From: Obelidium mucronatum
Taxonomy: Eukaryota > Chytridiomycota > Chytridiomycetes > Chytridiales > Chytriomycetaceae
Direction of reading: 5' to 3'
Assembly: GCA_025765595.1 (NCBI GenBank)
Contig: JAIVFH010000014.1
Location: 310,001 to 374,000 of the forward strand
Length of the DNA stretch: 64,000 nucleotides
This document shows, one piece after another, positions 19,881 to 31,915 of this stretch. Numbering within the stretch: position 1 is the first letter of the stretch; the number at the start of each line of letters is the position of its first letter. The notes below the pieces were generated by a model. It was not told where the DNA came from, ran no database searches, and worked only from the letters and a program-made list of their open reading frames with translations. The position numbers were made by a program, and so were the translations under genes.

Positions 19881-21099
19881 ATGGAAACAAATCAAACACA
19901 AAAGTCCTTCAAGGTTGTTCCAAAGGGAAAAGGAACCGACGGTGATGGTGGCGTTGCAGGTCTGCGCAAGAGAATTAGAGATGCTGAGAGACTTTTGCGA
20001 CGAGTAAGTCCGTTGTTGTTGTTCATAGTCTTTGATCTTTTCAACCACCTCAAACGCAATTCAACTCGATAAACAGCCAAAGCTCCCAGCGACTGCTAAA
20101 CAAGATCTCGAAAGACGCATCAAAGCACTGAACCGGGAACTGCTGCTGAAAACAAGAGAAGTAAATGAAAACGAAGTTGGCGCAAAATACAAGTTTGTGA
20201 AGCACTTGGGTATGGAAGTAGTTATATACTATATGAAACGACTGCTCAACAAGTGTTTTTTTTCTTGCATCTTTGCACTTCACAGAGCGCAAGAAGGTGC
20301 TCAAGAAGATATCTCGAATCGAAAAACAACTCAAGGATGCTGATTTTGATGAGAATGAGAAGTCCCAACTAGAGGATGATCTGAGCCAGCAAAGGATCAA
20401 TCTTGCATATATTGAATTCTACCCCAAAGACATGAAGTACATTTCGCTATTCCCAACATCTGCTACTGCTGAAGAAGCACCTGCCCCAGAAACTGTTGCT
20501 CCAAAAAACAAGAAAAAAAGAAAGGTGGATTCTGTAGGCGCCAGTGGTGCTCTTTCTTCGGAGGAGTTGAAGACCCTTATTCAGTCTAGCGTGCGAAAGG
20601 CGGTTGAGTCTGGGGAGGCGAAGAAGGAGAATTTCACCCTTCGTATGCGTGATGTGTTGGATGATTCTCAGATGGAAGTTTATTTGGCGCAGACGAAGCT
20701 GATCAAGAAAGTTAAAACCCCGATTGTTGCAGTGGTCGCTAACGATGGTGCAAGGAATACTGACAACGATGGATCTGCCCCGGAAAAGAAGTCAAAAAAA
20801 CAACCGAAGAAAGGTGTGTGTGCTATTGAATGTAGCTTTTTTATGCTGACCGTGTATATGCTTTTTTTTTCTTTGAAGCCGTTGCCATTGTGGAAGGTGA
20901 CGATGAGGTGGAAGATGAAGAGAATGAGGACGAAGGGGATGACTTTTTCTTGACGGGAGACGCCGGCGATACAGACGGCGCGCCAGTCGAACAAATCGAC
21001 CCTGAAGACTTTTTTGTCGAGAGAGCAGTTAAGCAAAAGAAGGGTCCTAAAGATGCAGCTTTCAGAGCTGCTCCCAAGAAAGGAAAAATTCGAAAATAA
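19881..21099 (+). CDS. EFG1: rRNA-processing protein EFG1
   Basis: Four exons (19,881-20,003; 20,077-20,209; 20,286-20,813; 20,879-21,099) encode 334 residues. The N-terminal half has the EFG1 signature: LRKRIRDAERLLRR, PKLPATAKQDLERRIKAL, KYKFVKHLERKKVLKKI, then LAYIEFYPKDMKYISLFP. In yeast EFG1 is a nucleolar protein of the early small-subunit processome needed for 18S rRNA maturation. The tail has basic patches (PKNKKKRK, KSKKQPKK) for nuclear and nucleolar targeting and an acidic stretch (EVEDEENEDEGDD). The start is the first ATG of exon 1, after a T-rich leader. The first gene right of the element nest, it converges on the EEP-fold gene with 34 bp between stops. The identification is strong. 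Confidence 0.9.
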
Positions 21100-21133
21100 T
21101 CACAAATATACATCCTCTTTTTTGTTTATAATC

Positions 21134-22714
21134 TTAAATCCCTTGGCAAGTAACCGCAGCAAATACAATCAATGTGATTAAGATTCCAAACAATGGCAGA
21201 AGATAGCGCGTACGTCTTGCAAGAGCCGGATACGAGGCAGAGAGACATGAGGTCATACTCTTTTCAGACTGTGGGGGTGAACTGCCCAGCGAAAGCTCCA
21301 CAAAGACAGGAAGATGGTCAGATGGCCACCATTCTCCTGATGTAGACCCAGATCCAGCAGTATCTTGAATGATTTCCGTTTTGGTGATTCGTTCCTTCCA
21401 GTTCTTGGAGATATAGATGTAGTCGATTCGGGTGGGCTCCACAACGCCAGTAAAACCATGAAACGTTCCCTGCAGTCCGTGAGAGCTGAGAGCATCATAC
21501 AAATTTCCCTCAGTCTCAATTGTTCTATTTTCAGGAGAACCAAATTCGAGGTTGTTGAAGTCACCAAGAATCACGACAAGGGTCGTTTCCGGGTTCAAGT
21601 TCTGATCTTTCATGTATGCAAGGGTTCGCCTGCACACCAATTGGGCACTTTTAAAACGCGCAAGAGGGGCTTCGTGGTCCAAATGCACGTTTACTACAAC
21701 AGTGGTTGGAAAGTTCCCATTTGTCAACGTAACCGATTGGTTGGGGATCAGGTGCGCCATTGTAGCAATTCTAGGTAAATGGTTCCCCCAAGACTTAGTA
21801 ACCGACCCAGGAACATTTGGTGTTTCTGAAAGCCAGTAAGTCTCAGTAAACTTAAGCATGTAGACTCGTGCATCGTAGAAGAGTGGTGTTGCTTCCCCGC
21901 CAAAGTTGGGTTCTCTTCCCACGCCAACACTCTGGTACCACGGGAAAGAAGCAGCGATTTGTTGTCTTTGAAACAAAAGAGCTTCTTGAAGACCAAACAC
22001 AGTTGGCAACCGCGTAGCATAAACTTCCCGATGCAAGTAGCGACGGTAGTGCCAGGAATTCAAACCATCTGGTGCATTTCCAAACCGAACGTTAAAAGAC
22101 AAGAAGGACACAGTGGTGGGGGTTGCTATCGGCCTCGGACTGTAAGGCACCCAAGCAGGATTGTGGTCGTGGACAACCAGGGTTTCGCCCACGCGCACAA
22201 GGGCGCCCACACGGGCAGCGTCAAAGTATTGCACGGTCGCGCATTCGGCGGCGTCCCTCGCGAACTCGGCGGCTGTGCCACTCGGGACGGCCAGCCAGGC
22301 GCGCGTCGAGCGGAAGCGCTCGGACACGCGCACGTTGATTGGCTCGCGCGACTGGTTGGCGACGCGCAGCGTGTTCTTGCGGCTGCTTGGCGCGGCCGTC
22401 ACTTCGAGGCCCAGCGGCAGCTCCGCGGGCGCGCCGGCGCCGCCGAAGCGCACGAGGCTGCCCGGCGCCGTGTGGAAGACCGCCGCTAGACTGCCGGTGC
22501 TGGGCGCCGCGTCCGTCGACACAGCAACCGTCTCGAAGTCCGTGCGCTCAAACACGGCCGACGCGCCAGGCAGAACGAGGACAAACGGCCCGAGACGACT
22601 GCCGCCCCCGGTAGTCACAGCTACATTTGCGAAATCATTCGAGTCGTTGGCGACGGTGATTGCAGTCTTGTTCTGGTCAAAGAAGACGTGTGGCTGGAAA
22701 GGCAAGCGTTCCAT
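21134..22714 (-). CDS. Endonuclease/exonuclease/phosphatase-fold protein with C-terminal membrane anchor
   Basis: An intronless frame of 526 residues from ATG 22,714. Residues 1-200 are beta-rich with no recognised domain. Residues about 200-500 carry the EEP fold blocks: LSFNVRFG, GLQEALL, VVNVHLDHE, VILGDFNN, RIDYIYIS and WPSDHLPVF. These supply the metal-binding Asn, Glu, Asp and the Asp-His pair of Mg-dependent phosphodiesterases. The family includes nucleases, sphingomyelinases and phosphoinositide phosphatases; the substrate cannot be told here. A hydrophobic helix (LLPLFGILITLIVFAAV) closes the protein and no signal peptide is seen, so it may be tail-anchored facing the cytosol. The frame stays open upstream to 23,215, but that part overlaps the divergent gene and lacks homology signals, so MERLPFQPH was chosen. 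Confidence 0.8.
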   Translation of the reverse strand: MERLPFQPHVFFDQNKTAITVANDSNDFANVAVTTGGGSRLGPFVLVLPGASAVFERTDFETVAVSTDAAPSTGSLAAVFHTAPGSLVRFGGAGAPAELPLGLEVTAAPSSRKNTLRVANQSREPINVRVSERFRSTRAWLAVPSGTAAEFARDAAECATVQYFDAARVGALVRVGETLVVHDHNPAWVPYSPRPIATPTTVSFLSFNVRFGNAPDGLNSWHYRRYLHREVYATRLPTVFGLQEALLFQRQQIAASFPWYQSVGVGREPNFGGEATPLFYDARVYMLKFTETYWLSETPNVPGSVTKSWGNHLPRIATMAHLIPNQSVTLTNGNFPTTVVVNVHLDHEAPLARFKSAQLVCRRTLAYMKDQNLNPETTLVVILGDFNNLEFGSPENRTIETEGNLYDALSSHGLQGTFHGFTGVVEPTRIDYIYISKNWKERITKTEIIQDTAGSGSTSGEWWPSDHLPVFVELSLGSSPPQSEKSMTSCLSASYPALARRTRYLLPLFGILITLIVFAAVTCQGI

Positions 22715-22754
22715 CTTTTTTTCTTTGTACAAAGCTTGGCTTCCAAACCATCGC
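22715..22754. promoter_or_regulatory. 40-bp bidirectional 5' region between divergent genes
   Basis: The start codons of the EEP-fold gene (22,714, minus) and the RanBP2-finger gene (22,755, plus) are separated by only 40 bp. Both promoters must overlap the opposite coding region or share this segment. No TATA motif is evident. The inference depends on the chosen ATGs. Confidence 0.45.
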
Positions 22755-25061
22755 ATGTCCTCAGCTGGAAACTGGCGGACCCGGACAGCGACAGCCGACG
22801 CGAGAAAGCCGCCGCTCGCGGGGCGCACGAGCCACGACGCCGAGGTGGAGGCGCTCAAGCAGCGGTCGCAGCGGCGCGCAAGCAACCGCCACGCGAAGCA
22901 GCAGACGCGGCTGATGACGCGGCTCGACCAGATGGGCGTCGATGTGGCTGCGCTGCCCGGCGCTGGCGGCAGCGCGCCCGGCGCCAGCAGCCGCCCGCAC
23001 CGCCCGCCGTCGCTCGAGATGCGGCGCCAGGCCCTGAACACGTACGGGAGGGACACGCCGGCGCCGCCGGGTGCGTCCGCGGCGGCCAGAGGCGCCGACT
23101 GGTGCTGCGCCGCCTGCGGCTTTGAGAACTTTGCGAAACGGCCAAGCTGCCGCCAGTGCAACGAGGCTGCCCCCCCTGCCGCCGGTTCGCACTCCAACTC
23201 AAAGGCCCCAAGCATCCGTCAGTCGTCTTCCAGGAAGCCGTCCAAGATGTCGGCTTATCCGTCATCCACGTATTCATCAACCGCAGCAACGGGAGCGGTG
23301 TCCCAAAAGCCTTTGTCTAAGATACAGGGAGCCCCACTCCTCTTTGTGGCTGCAGTTGAGATTCCCGAGGATGAATGGGGCTGCGGTGCAAACGTTGCAT
23401 GGGCACCTCACCCCCCTGCTGCTTCTGCTTTCCCCCCCTTGTCTGCGTCACATGAATCCTCGTCGCCATCTACTTCTTTGAAATCTACCTCAAAGTACAA
23501 TCCTTCTGCCACGTCGAATAGGGAATCCATGAAAAATGATCCGTACGCGTCTTTTGTGAAACCCGTTACTGCTGAAATTGCTGCTCAGTCGATAGTCGAC
23601 AAACCTATTGAAACTAATCCGTGGAATCTTCATGATGATGTTGACAATGACAATTTTTATGAATATGATACTCATGAGTTGGTTGTTGGAAATGGCGATT
23701 CTGAAGAACACTATGAATCGGGACAGGAGACCAGCCCTGATCTAATTGATGATGAAATGGCGGAATGCGGTCAAGACGAAGAAGTTATGGGTGGTGATAT
23801 TAGCGGTATTAATAGGAAGAAGCATTACGAAGAAAGTCTGTCTGACCAGTTTTCTTACGATCAAACAGTTGGTGAAGATGAAGTTTGGAATGATGATGTG
23901 GGCAGCAGCGGTCCCACCGCAGCAGTTATTGAAGATACACTTGAGTGTTTAGTAGACACCATATACCCAGAAGTTAATGTTCATGTCTCTAAAAAGGTAC
24001 TTCAGTCTTTTTAAGCATGTTCATTGCTTAACCAAGTACAATCAGAAACTATGTAACTTCCTGAATGTTCCATGGACCAAAGTTCATTTTGTTTGTAAGT
24101 TTCATAATGTTCCATGGGCTTTGAATCAATTTGATCCAAGGAAGGTTTGTTATATTTTTTATTCGGCGCCTTTCTTTTTTTTAATAATTACGGACGTCAG
24201 AGAGAAGAAAGTTCGTCTGCTACTTCTTCTACTGCGAACTTCCAGGAATTGGAAGAAGAGGATGAGGAGGAGGAGGAGGAGGAGGAGGAGGAGGAGGAGG
24301 ATTCCCGATCTCTGAATCTCCTGTCTTCAGTTGAAGAGCGCAATTTGAATGCCCCCTGGAAGCATTCATCATCTATTCGTTCCGCAGAAGATTCCCATAA
24401 GCGTAACAGTTCCAGCAGAAACCGAGATGGAAATTTGTCAGATCGGACCGGATGGCCAGAATCGAACTCATTTTCCCCAGCCCCCACCACCGCAAAAGCC
24501 TCTCGGCGAAGCACAGAAAAGGAAAAGAGCAGCCGCGAAAAGAGTGGCGGTGCCGTTCATCCTCACGTGAAATCTCTGGAAGATGACTGGGGCAGCCTGC
24601 CCGACATGAAAGCAAATTCGTCGGCGAAGAAGATGAGTACAGATGTGCCGTTTTGGAAGAGAGACGAGGACGTGCATGAAACGGCGGCGGGGGATAAGAA
24701 AAGTGAGCGCGCAAAGAGGTTAGAAGCTTGGAAACAGGAAAGATTGGAATCTTCAAAATCGAGTGTGTCCACACTGCGAGGAACTGTTGCTGCTGTTGAA
24801 TTGCCGGAAGAAGAGTGGCCTCATTGTCCACAGCCTGAGTATGCCGCTGATACCCCAATGAGCCCGTTCCAATTTGTTTCCAGTAGGCCCAACGATACGA
24901 TTTCGATGCCAACGGCTTCGGGTAGATATGATGGGGGCAGTTTGGATAGTAATGTTTGCGGTAAAAATCACATGAAGTCGAAGTCCGAATTTAGCTTTTC
25001 GGAACTTCTGCGTTCGGTGAAGGAGATTCCCGAATTTATACCCTCTTGCAACAACGCATAA
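22755..25061 (+). CDS. RanBP2-type zinc-finger protein, low complexity
   Basis: Two exons (22,755-23,996; 24,201-25,061) join in frame and give 700 residues. Residues about 115-137 are a RanBP2-type finger (W-x-C-x2-C, Asn, C-x2-C: DWCCAACGFENFAKRPSC), a module that binds ubiquitin or single-stranded RNA. The rest is Ser/Pro-rich and acidic, with a run of Glu from the (GAG)n tract at 24,262-24,300. A short motif recurs: VEIPEDEWG in exon 1 and VELPEEEWP in exon 2, with looser LEDDWGSLP. These could be peptide docking motifs. The 5' 400 bp are very GC-rich compared with the 3' part. The intron (204 bp) is longer than most here. Cellular role unknown; the finger call is firm. Confidence 0.7.
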
Positions 25062-25172
25062 AGCAATGTTTGACCATGTTTGTTCTTTGTTTGAAATGTA
25101 CGCGTTGAGAACAAAGGCATTGCTTTGTTAGATTTACATGCTGACAAAAAATACAAAAATCCCCCACAAGAA

Positions 25173-28100
25173 ATGAGTACATGGAAGGCGCAGCTTGCTG
25201 CCTTGACCATCAAGAATACTAGAATCCTCTTAAAGAAACCAAATCTTGTCGTTATGGCGTCCATATTCCCACTCGTTTGCTTTGTTGTCATCGCACAGAT
25301 CGTGAACATGGTTGAAGTGGCCGCGACCCGACCAAATGTGTTCAAGGCCGACACTCTCCCAATCCCGATCACAGCTATGCCTGAAAAAACCAAACTCTAT
25401 GTCATGTCAGACAAGACAGCGACTCCATCGGTAACTGGTATCTTTCAACGCTTATGTGACATGACTGGACTGTCATGTTCCACTGATGTGACAAGTTTTC
25501 CCCTGACGGATTACGTATCGCTTTCAGAGGATATTTGGACAAACTATCGTGACTTGAAGTCACGGCCAATGTGGTTTATTGTAAACTGGACAGGCTCTGA
25601 CAGTCTTCCATCCTATGCAATCACTGTTCCAACTCAACAGTACTCGACGGATATGGGGATGTATTCGAAAGTCACAGTCGTACAAACAGCTATTGAAGGC
25701 GCTCTACTGTCATACACAAGAAATCCAATTTCTTACCAAAAGGGGTCCGACAACTTCAAAGTGTCTTTTGATTTCTTCACTCCAGGTGGATCCGACGAGA
25801 ACCGATTCCCTGACCCAGTTGAAGATTCTCAGAGTTATAACTTGGATTGGTCTTGGATCGCTCAACTTTTAATTGTCTCCATTGGAAGCGTTTCATTTGT
25901 TCCCCTGATGGTATTGGTTATTGACATTGTTGTGAAAGAAAAACAACGACGATTATATGGTGTCCTTCGAAGGTATGAATACAACTTAATGGTCCCGTAA
26001 TTAGAAATGATTGGTTTATTTTTTAAACATTGCAAAAAAAAAAGGATGGGATTGATGGAGTCCACTCTCTGGTTATCTGTGTTGATTCCCATTGTCTTTG
26101 TTTGCGTTCTTGTTGCAATAGGAGCATCAGTCGGTGCCTATATTTCAAAAAATATTTCGGTCTTCAACGCTACTTTTGATGTTCTGTTCTTCATCAAGTA
26201 GGCTATTTTTGTTTTGATTTGCCTTTGCTTTTTAGCTTTTTATTCATATTTTATTTCCATCACAGCTTTTGTTATGCGTTTGCTATTGCTGGATTTGGTT
26301 GTACTATTTCAGCACTTGTAACGAAACCACTTCATGTCAATTTGTTCATTGGATTAGTCTCGGTTGCTTGCATTGTTGTGAACATCACCCTGTTCCAAGA
26401 CCCCAACGTTTTTAACTTTGTAAAGCCAATCCCTCCCGCAGCTCAATGGTACAAATCCTGTGAAGCAAATTATGCCAAAGTTTTGCTCTTTATGTTCGCA
26501 CCGTTCTATAACTATGCTAGAATCTGGAGCGATATTGCCTTGTTCACGAACCCTACCTATGCTGACGTCAAATCTGCACCTTTTGACTTTAACCAGCTCG
26601 TTCATACACAGAGAAATATTTCGAAAGCGCTGCAGTCAAAGCCGGATGATATTCCTCCCTATTTAAAGGTCCCTCCAGCGATGTCAAATGCAATCCTATT
26701 GCTTCTCTCCCCGCTCTTTCATTTGACGCTTGCCTGGTACTTGAATCAAATTATTGTATCAGAGGAAGGGTTTTCGCATCCTTGGTATTTTCCTTTTACT
26801 GTTTGTTATTGGACGGGGCGTTCTGCGAAAAAGGAAGTGACAAGAGGAGACACTCTTGCAGCCGCAAAAGAAAAGAGTGGGTTGACGAATACTGTGCGTC
26901 TCGTAAAGCTTACAAAGGCATATCAAAATACTACTGCTGTGAAGGAATTGTCATTAGTTTTCGAGAGTGGCAAGGTGTATTCGGTTTTGGGTAAAACTAT
27001 TATTTTGACGGTTTGATAAAATAAGCTAACAAATCTTTGTTGAAGGTCATAACGGAGCTGGTAAAACCACCTTGATTAATATGCTTTCTCTCAATACAAC
27101 GCCAACGTTTGGTGATTGCTTCATGTTTGGAATGGACATTAAGGAAGATGCCTCTCAGCTTCAAGGACTCATGAGTCTTTGTCCGCAATTTGATATACTG
27201 TACCCTTCTTTAACTCCGTATCAGCATCTGGACTTTTACTATTCATTTCGAGGAGAATCATTCGAAAACAAGCAAGCCAAAAATGCGAAAATCCTTGAAA
27301 AATTGGAAACTGTAAATTTGGCTGACGTTGCTCACATTCCATGTGGCAGATTCAGCGGTGGAATGAAGAGAAGACTTTCGCTTTGTCTGGCGTCGCTTGC
27401 TGAATCTGCTAAAATTGTTTTTCTTGATGAACCAACCACGGGTCTAGATCCAATCTCTCGACGAGGAGTTTGGAAAGTAATTCAATCAATGAAGAAAGAT
27501 AGGATTGTCATCTTAACAACTCACAACATGGTAAGAGAGAAACACAAAGGAAAGAAAGAAAGAAAGAAAAATAACCGATCATTACAAAAAAAACCTTGTA
27601 GGAAGAAGCCGATGAGCTTGGAGATCACGTGTGCATCATGCATCAGGGACGCTTACGTGCCTCTGGTTCCAGTATTTTTCTCAAGAATCGGTTTGGAGAC
27701 GGATTCCAAGTTTCCATTGTGAATAGAGCCGACTCTGGAAAAGTCTCAGCCAATGGGGAGGCTCAAAAGGCACTAGAAGACTATGTGAAATATGCGTTGC
27801 CGAAATCTAATATTATTTCTTCCGCTGGCGGTGCATTGACTGTTGCAGTTGGAAAGCTTGAAAGAGGTCGACTCGTTTCCTTTTTAAGAGCATTGAAAAA
27901 GGATGAAAGACTGGAATGGACCCTCGGAAATAGCACCCTTGAGGAGGTTTGTACGTTTTTTTTTTCGTTTTTTTTTAGCCATTCTCATCCATTCATTCAA
28001 ATTCAGGTTTTCTTGAAGTTGTGCACCCAAAACAAAGAAGTTGCCACTGAAGCTGAAGGAGAAAACAAGAAAAGCGCGCCGATTTGCAGAATTTGCAACA

Positions 28101-30951
28101 TAAATCCAACGGAACCGGTTTATTTGTTTACAAAATCAGGAATCAGTATTGAAGTCTGTGATGTGGTTTGTAAAAAGTGTGCAGAAAACGTCGAAGAAAC
28201 ACCTGCTCAGATCGCAGACAAGAGTATTTTAGAGCTGACAACATTTAGTGAATTTTCTGCTCGTTCTCCGCAATCTAAGCTTGTGTCACCGTCTGAATCT
28301 GTAGACCCTCCGGAAGATGCAACTTTTGAATCGACTTTGTGGGTTCAGTTAAAATCCGTCTATATCAAGAACCTATTCTTACACGGAAAAGAAAAGAGAA
28401 CAAACATCGGATTTCTGGTCTTCTTATTGCTGTTCATTGTTGGTGGTCTCTTGACAGCTGGCCTCTTTCCGGCACCCCCATCAAAATGCGAGGGTGGCCT
28501 TTGGTTCACTGCATTTGACGGGTCAAGTCCGGTATATTCGTGCAAATCTAGTGAATTCGCAAGTAAAATGGAACGGATGAGTGTTTATGGAAATACAGAT
28601 GTGTGTCCAACATATGAATCGAACAGAGTACCAGTCGCATGCGCGGGTGGTATAAAACCCGGCTTTTCGTATAACAAAGGCATATATTCCGTTGTTGCCG
28701 CTCCTCCCCCAAACACATACGATACTTATTACTTTGCCGCAAGTGCTTCATATGTTTTGGCGTCTCCTGATTTATCCGTAACCACCGGTCCAGCAAAAGT
28801 AAATTGGCACCAAAATCAAAGAAATGGAGATATAGATGCTTCTCTTCTGCTGCAGCAAGATGCTTCCGAACGATCATTCACGTCATATTCTTTGACCAAC
28901 TCATCGACTTTCAAACAAGTTCAAACTGGAAGGATCCAAGATTACTTTACTCTTCAACAAAATTATTTGGTCGCAAACGAAACTCCATTGGCGACAGCAT
29001 GTCCATCGTATCCTCAAAGCGTCGGTATTCGAAGCGCAAGTGGGCTCAATGGTCTTGTTGCATTGAACGCAAGCGACTTTGATCGAATGTGGAGCACCTA
29101 TTATCCTGATTTGGGTATCAATATCAACAAGTTGAAGGCAGACGGGGCCTCTCTTGACATTGATCTGGAACTTGTTCTCTACCCAAACAAGAAGTTTCCT
29201 GCCATTTTTGCACCGGCTGCAGCGCTAAGAGCCGGATATCCCAGTCAAAAATTTCCAGACTGTGCGGCCATTCAATATTCAACAGGGTTTTACATGTCAA
29301 ACTACTTTATCGACTCCATGACAGTGACAACAAACTCCATCACAAACCAGGCACTTTTAGCCATGAAAAAAGGTGTCAAGAATGTTCGTGTTGGGGTGGT
29401 GCACGATTTTCCGGAAATCATAGACATGGCCGCAGAAGACAGTATCGGTACAACAATATTCTTCAGATTTGTAAGAATAATGTCCCCTAACTTTTAAGAC
29501 CAAAAAATATCGATAACTAATACTTGCCTTTCAAAAGGGAAATGCAATTTTTTCAATGTTCTTTTTGCTTGCAACTGGTCTCATGTTCCCACGTATCGTA
29601 TCGCTTTTAACACTTGAGAAATCTGAGAATCTTGTTGAAATGATGCGAATTCAAGGACTAAGCCTGCCATCATATTGGCTTGGAAACTATCTCTATGCCT
29701 TTAGCGCTGTGAGATTTTCGCTTTTAAAATGCACGTTGGGTTTTGTGTCTTAAAATATGATGAATTAATTCACTTAGATATTCTTCTTCAATGTGATTTA
29801 TGCCGCTCTTTGTCTTATTATTGGCGTTGACCAGCTAAGACGAGCAGGTGCCGGACTAACCTTGCTGATTATCCTCGTTTGGACTCATGGACAAGTTTGC
29901 TTAAGCTTCTTCATTGCCGGTGTCATCGCCAAGCCAGTTCCATCCGCCTTGGTCTCATACATGCTCTTTATACTGGCCGCAGGGTTATCTCCATTCCTGT
30001 TGATCACAGTCAGCTCTTCTGGATTTGGAATGGCCACAAACCTTTTCCCCATATCTGGACTCTTGAACCTACTCGTGTTGATTTCAACCTATGGAGAAAA
30101 AAACATTTCTCTCATTCTCGCCAATGCAGCTGTCTTGTTTATTTGCAGCACAGTGCTTGGTTTGGTTGGAATGTACGTGCATGCAGTCAGGCCCTCTAAA
30201 GTTGGAATCGCGGTTGATCCTCTTCTTGGACTGGGAAATCTCTTCAAATCTTCATCTAAAGCGGCAAGTAACAAGATTGCAAAAAACACGGTCGATGATG
30301 CGGAAGTTGGATCGAAACGTGACGCTCACGTTGTAGATCACGAAAAAGAGGTGCAACAATTCCATGATAAAGGAACAGCAACGAAACCAAGTGTGGATGA
30401 AAACGAGGCCTTGAGAATCGTTCACTTACGAAAAGAATTCGATGGAGGAAGAAAAGTTGCTGTCAAGGATATGACAGTTTCCTTCAAATTTGGAGAAACA
30501 TTTGGCCTTCTTGGGTAAATTGTTCGCCTTTGTTTTTCATCACATTAACAAACAAAAAAATCATCCAGACCAAACGGAGCAGGAAAAACGACAGCATTAA
30601 GCATGATCACAGGACTTCTCAAGCGCACATCAGGAGATATCGTTATTGGTGGCCACTGCATTCAAGAAAACCAAACAGCAAAAAAGAGCCAAATTGGCGT
30701 AACGCCACAGTTTGACACCGTATGGCCCACCATGACAGTCGAAGAGCACTTGATTTTCTACTGTCGGCTTCGAGGAGTCAGCAAGCGCGGCATGCCCGGT
30801 ATGGTCCGTTCGATTGCAGAATCCATTGAACTGGATGGAGACCCATTCAAGAAACCTGCCAGCGAGCTTTCGGGTGGTATGAAACGGCGATTATCGATTG
30901 GAATCGCTCTGACAGGTTTGTTTTTAACTTTCCCCTTCATTTTCCCTTCCT

Positions 30952-30986
<35 letters not shown>

Positions 30987-31281
30987 TCCAAATTTTTAGG
31001 AAACCCAAAAATCGTTGTCCTTGACGAACCAACAACCGGTTTAGATCCCGAAACTCGAAGACAAATCTGGATGGTTGTGGACAAAGTCCGCCGAGGAGGA
31101 GATAAATGCGTCATCATTACCACACATTCCATGGATGAGGCCGATGCACTTTGCACCCGAATTGGAATTGTTTGCGATGGTGGAATCAAAGTTCTTGGTT
31201 CTCAAATGACGCTCAAGAAAAAGTTTGCAGAGGGACTAAAGGTAAGGCGCCCTACCCCTTCTCGTCTTCTCTTTTTCCTCA

Positions 31282-31330
<49 letters not shown>

Positions 31331-31742
31331 CAACTTTCTGTTTTATTTTCAAAAGTTCACATTCCGATTCAACGTCAAACACAATCTATCAAATGGAACA
31401 AGTCTGGACAGTTTTCAAAAATCGCAAGATGCTCGAATGTCAGAAATCTCCCAAGCAATCAACAGTGCTCTCAACCTTAGTGAATTGCATTGGATTGTTA
31501 TATCTTCAGACATTGGTTATTGTCATACAAACGCAAAGTTGAATTTGAGTAGCCCACAAGACCAAACTGACTCTGTCACATGGATGGCTTCGGTTCAATG
31601 CATCACAGGAAGGGCTTTGGATGTCGCAGAAATATTCATGAGTGTGTCGGACGCTGCCGATGGGTTGGGGATTGATGATTGGGCACTCTATGAAACAACC
31701 TTGGAAGACGTTTTTGTAAAAGTTGTCATGGGCAGCAATTGA
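25173..31742 (+). CDS. Full-size ABCA-family ABC transporter
   Basis: Eleven exons (25,173-25,972; 26,045-26,197; 26,266-26,990; 27,046-27,530; 27,602-27,946; 28,007-29,470; 29,538-29,708; 29,778-30,514; 30,569-30,915; 31,000-31,241; 31,356-31,742) sum to 1,951 codons. Layout is TMD-NBD-TMD-NBD with a large loop after the first helix of each half. NBD1: Walker A GHNGAGKTTL (about 559), signature FSGGMKRRLS (about 662), Walker B VFLDEPTTGLDP. NBD2: GPNGAGKTTAL (about 1,627), ELSGGMKRRLS, VVLDEPTTGLDP, then TTHSMDEADAL. ABCA proteins move lipids across membranes. Unusually, a Cys cluster (ICRICN ... CDVVCKKC, about 862-895) lies between NBD1 and TMD2. The 10th intron is multiple-of-three long and stop-free, so it could be retained. 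ABCA genes are rare in higher fungi. Confidence 0.92.
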
Positions 31743-31796
31743 TTTTGAGTGGAAGGAAACGCACGGAAATCATATTATTATTTACGTTGCATTTTT

Positions 31797-31802
<6 letters not shown>

Positions 31803-31845
<43 letters not shown>
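31803..31845. repeat. (CT)n microsatellite between convergent genes
   Basis: About 21 uninterrupted CT units in the 173-bp gap between the ABCA and VASt-protein stop codons. Confidence 0.9.
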
Positions 31846-31848
<3 letters not shown>

Positions 31849-31915
31849 CATTCATACTCGCCACGTACATACTTAACATATTTAATACCGATACTTATAA
31901 ATTATAATTTAACTT

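Noticed and set aside
21959..22600. Plus-strand frames opposite the EEP-fold gene
   Set aside because: They are open because of high GC; the minus frame carries the EEP motifs.
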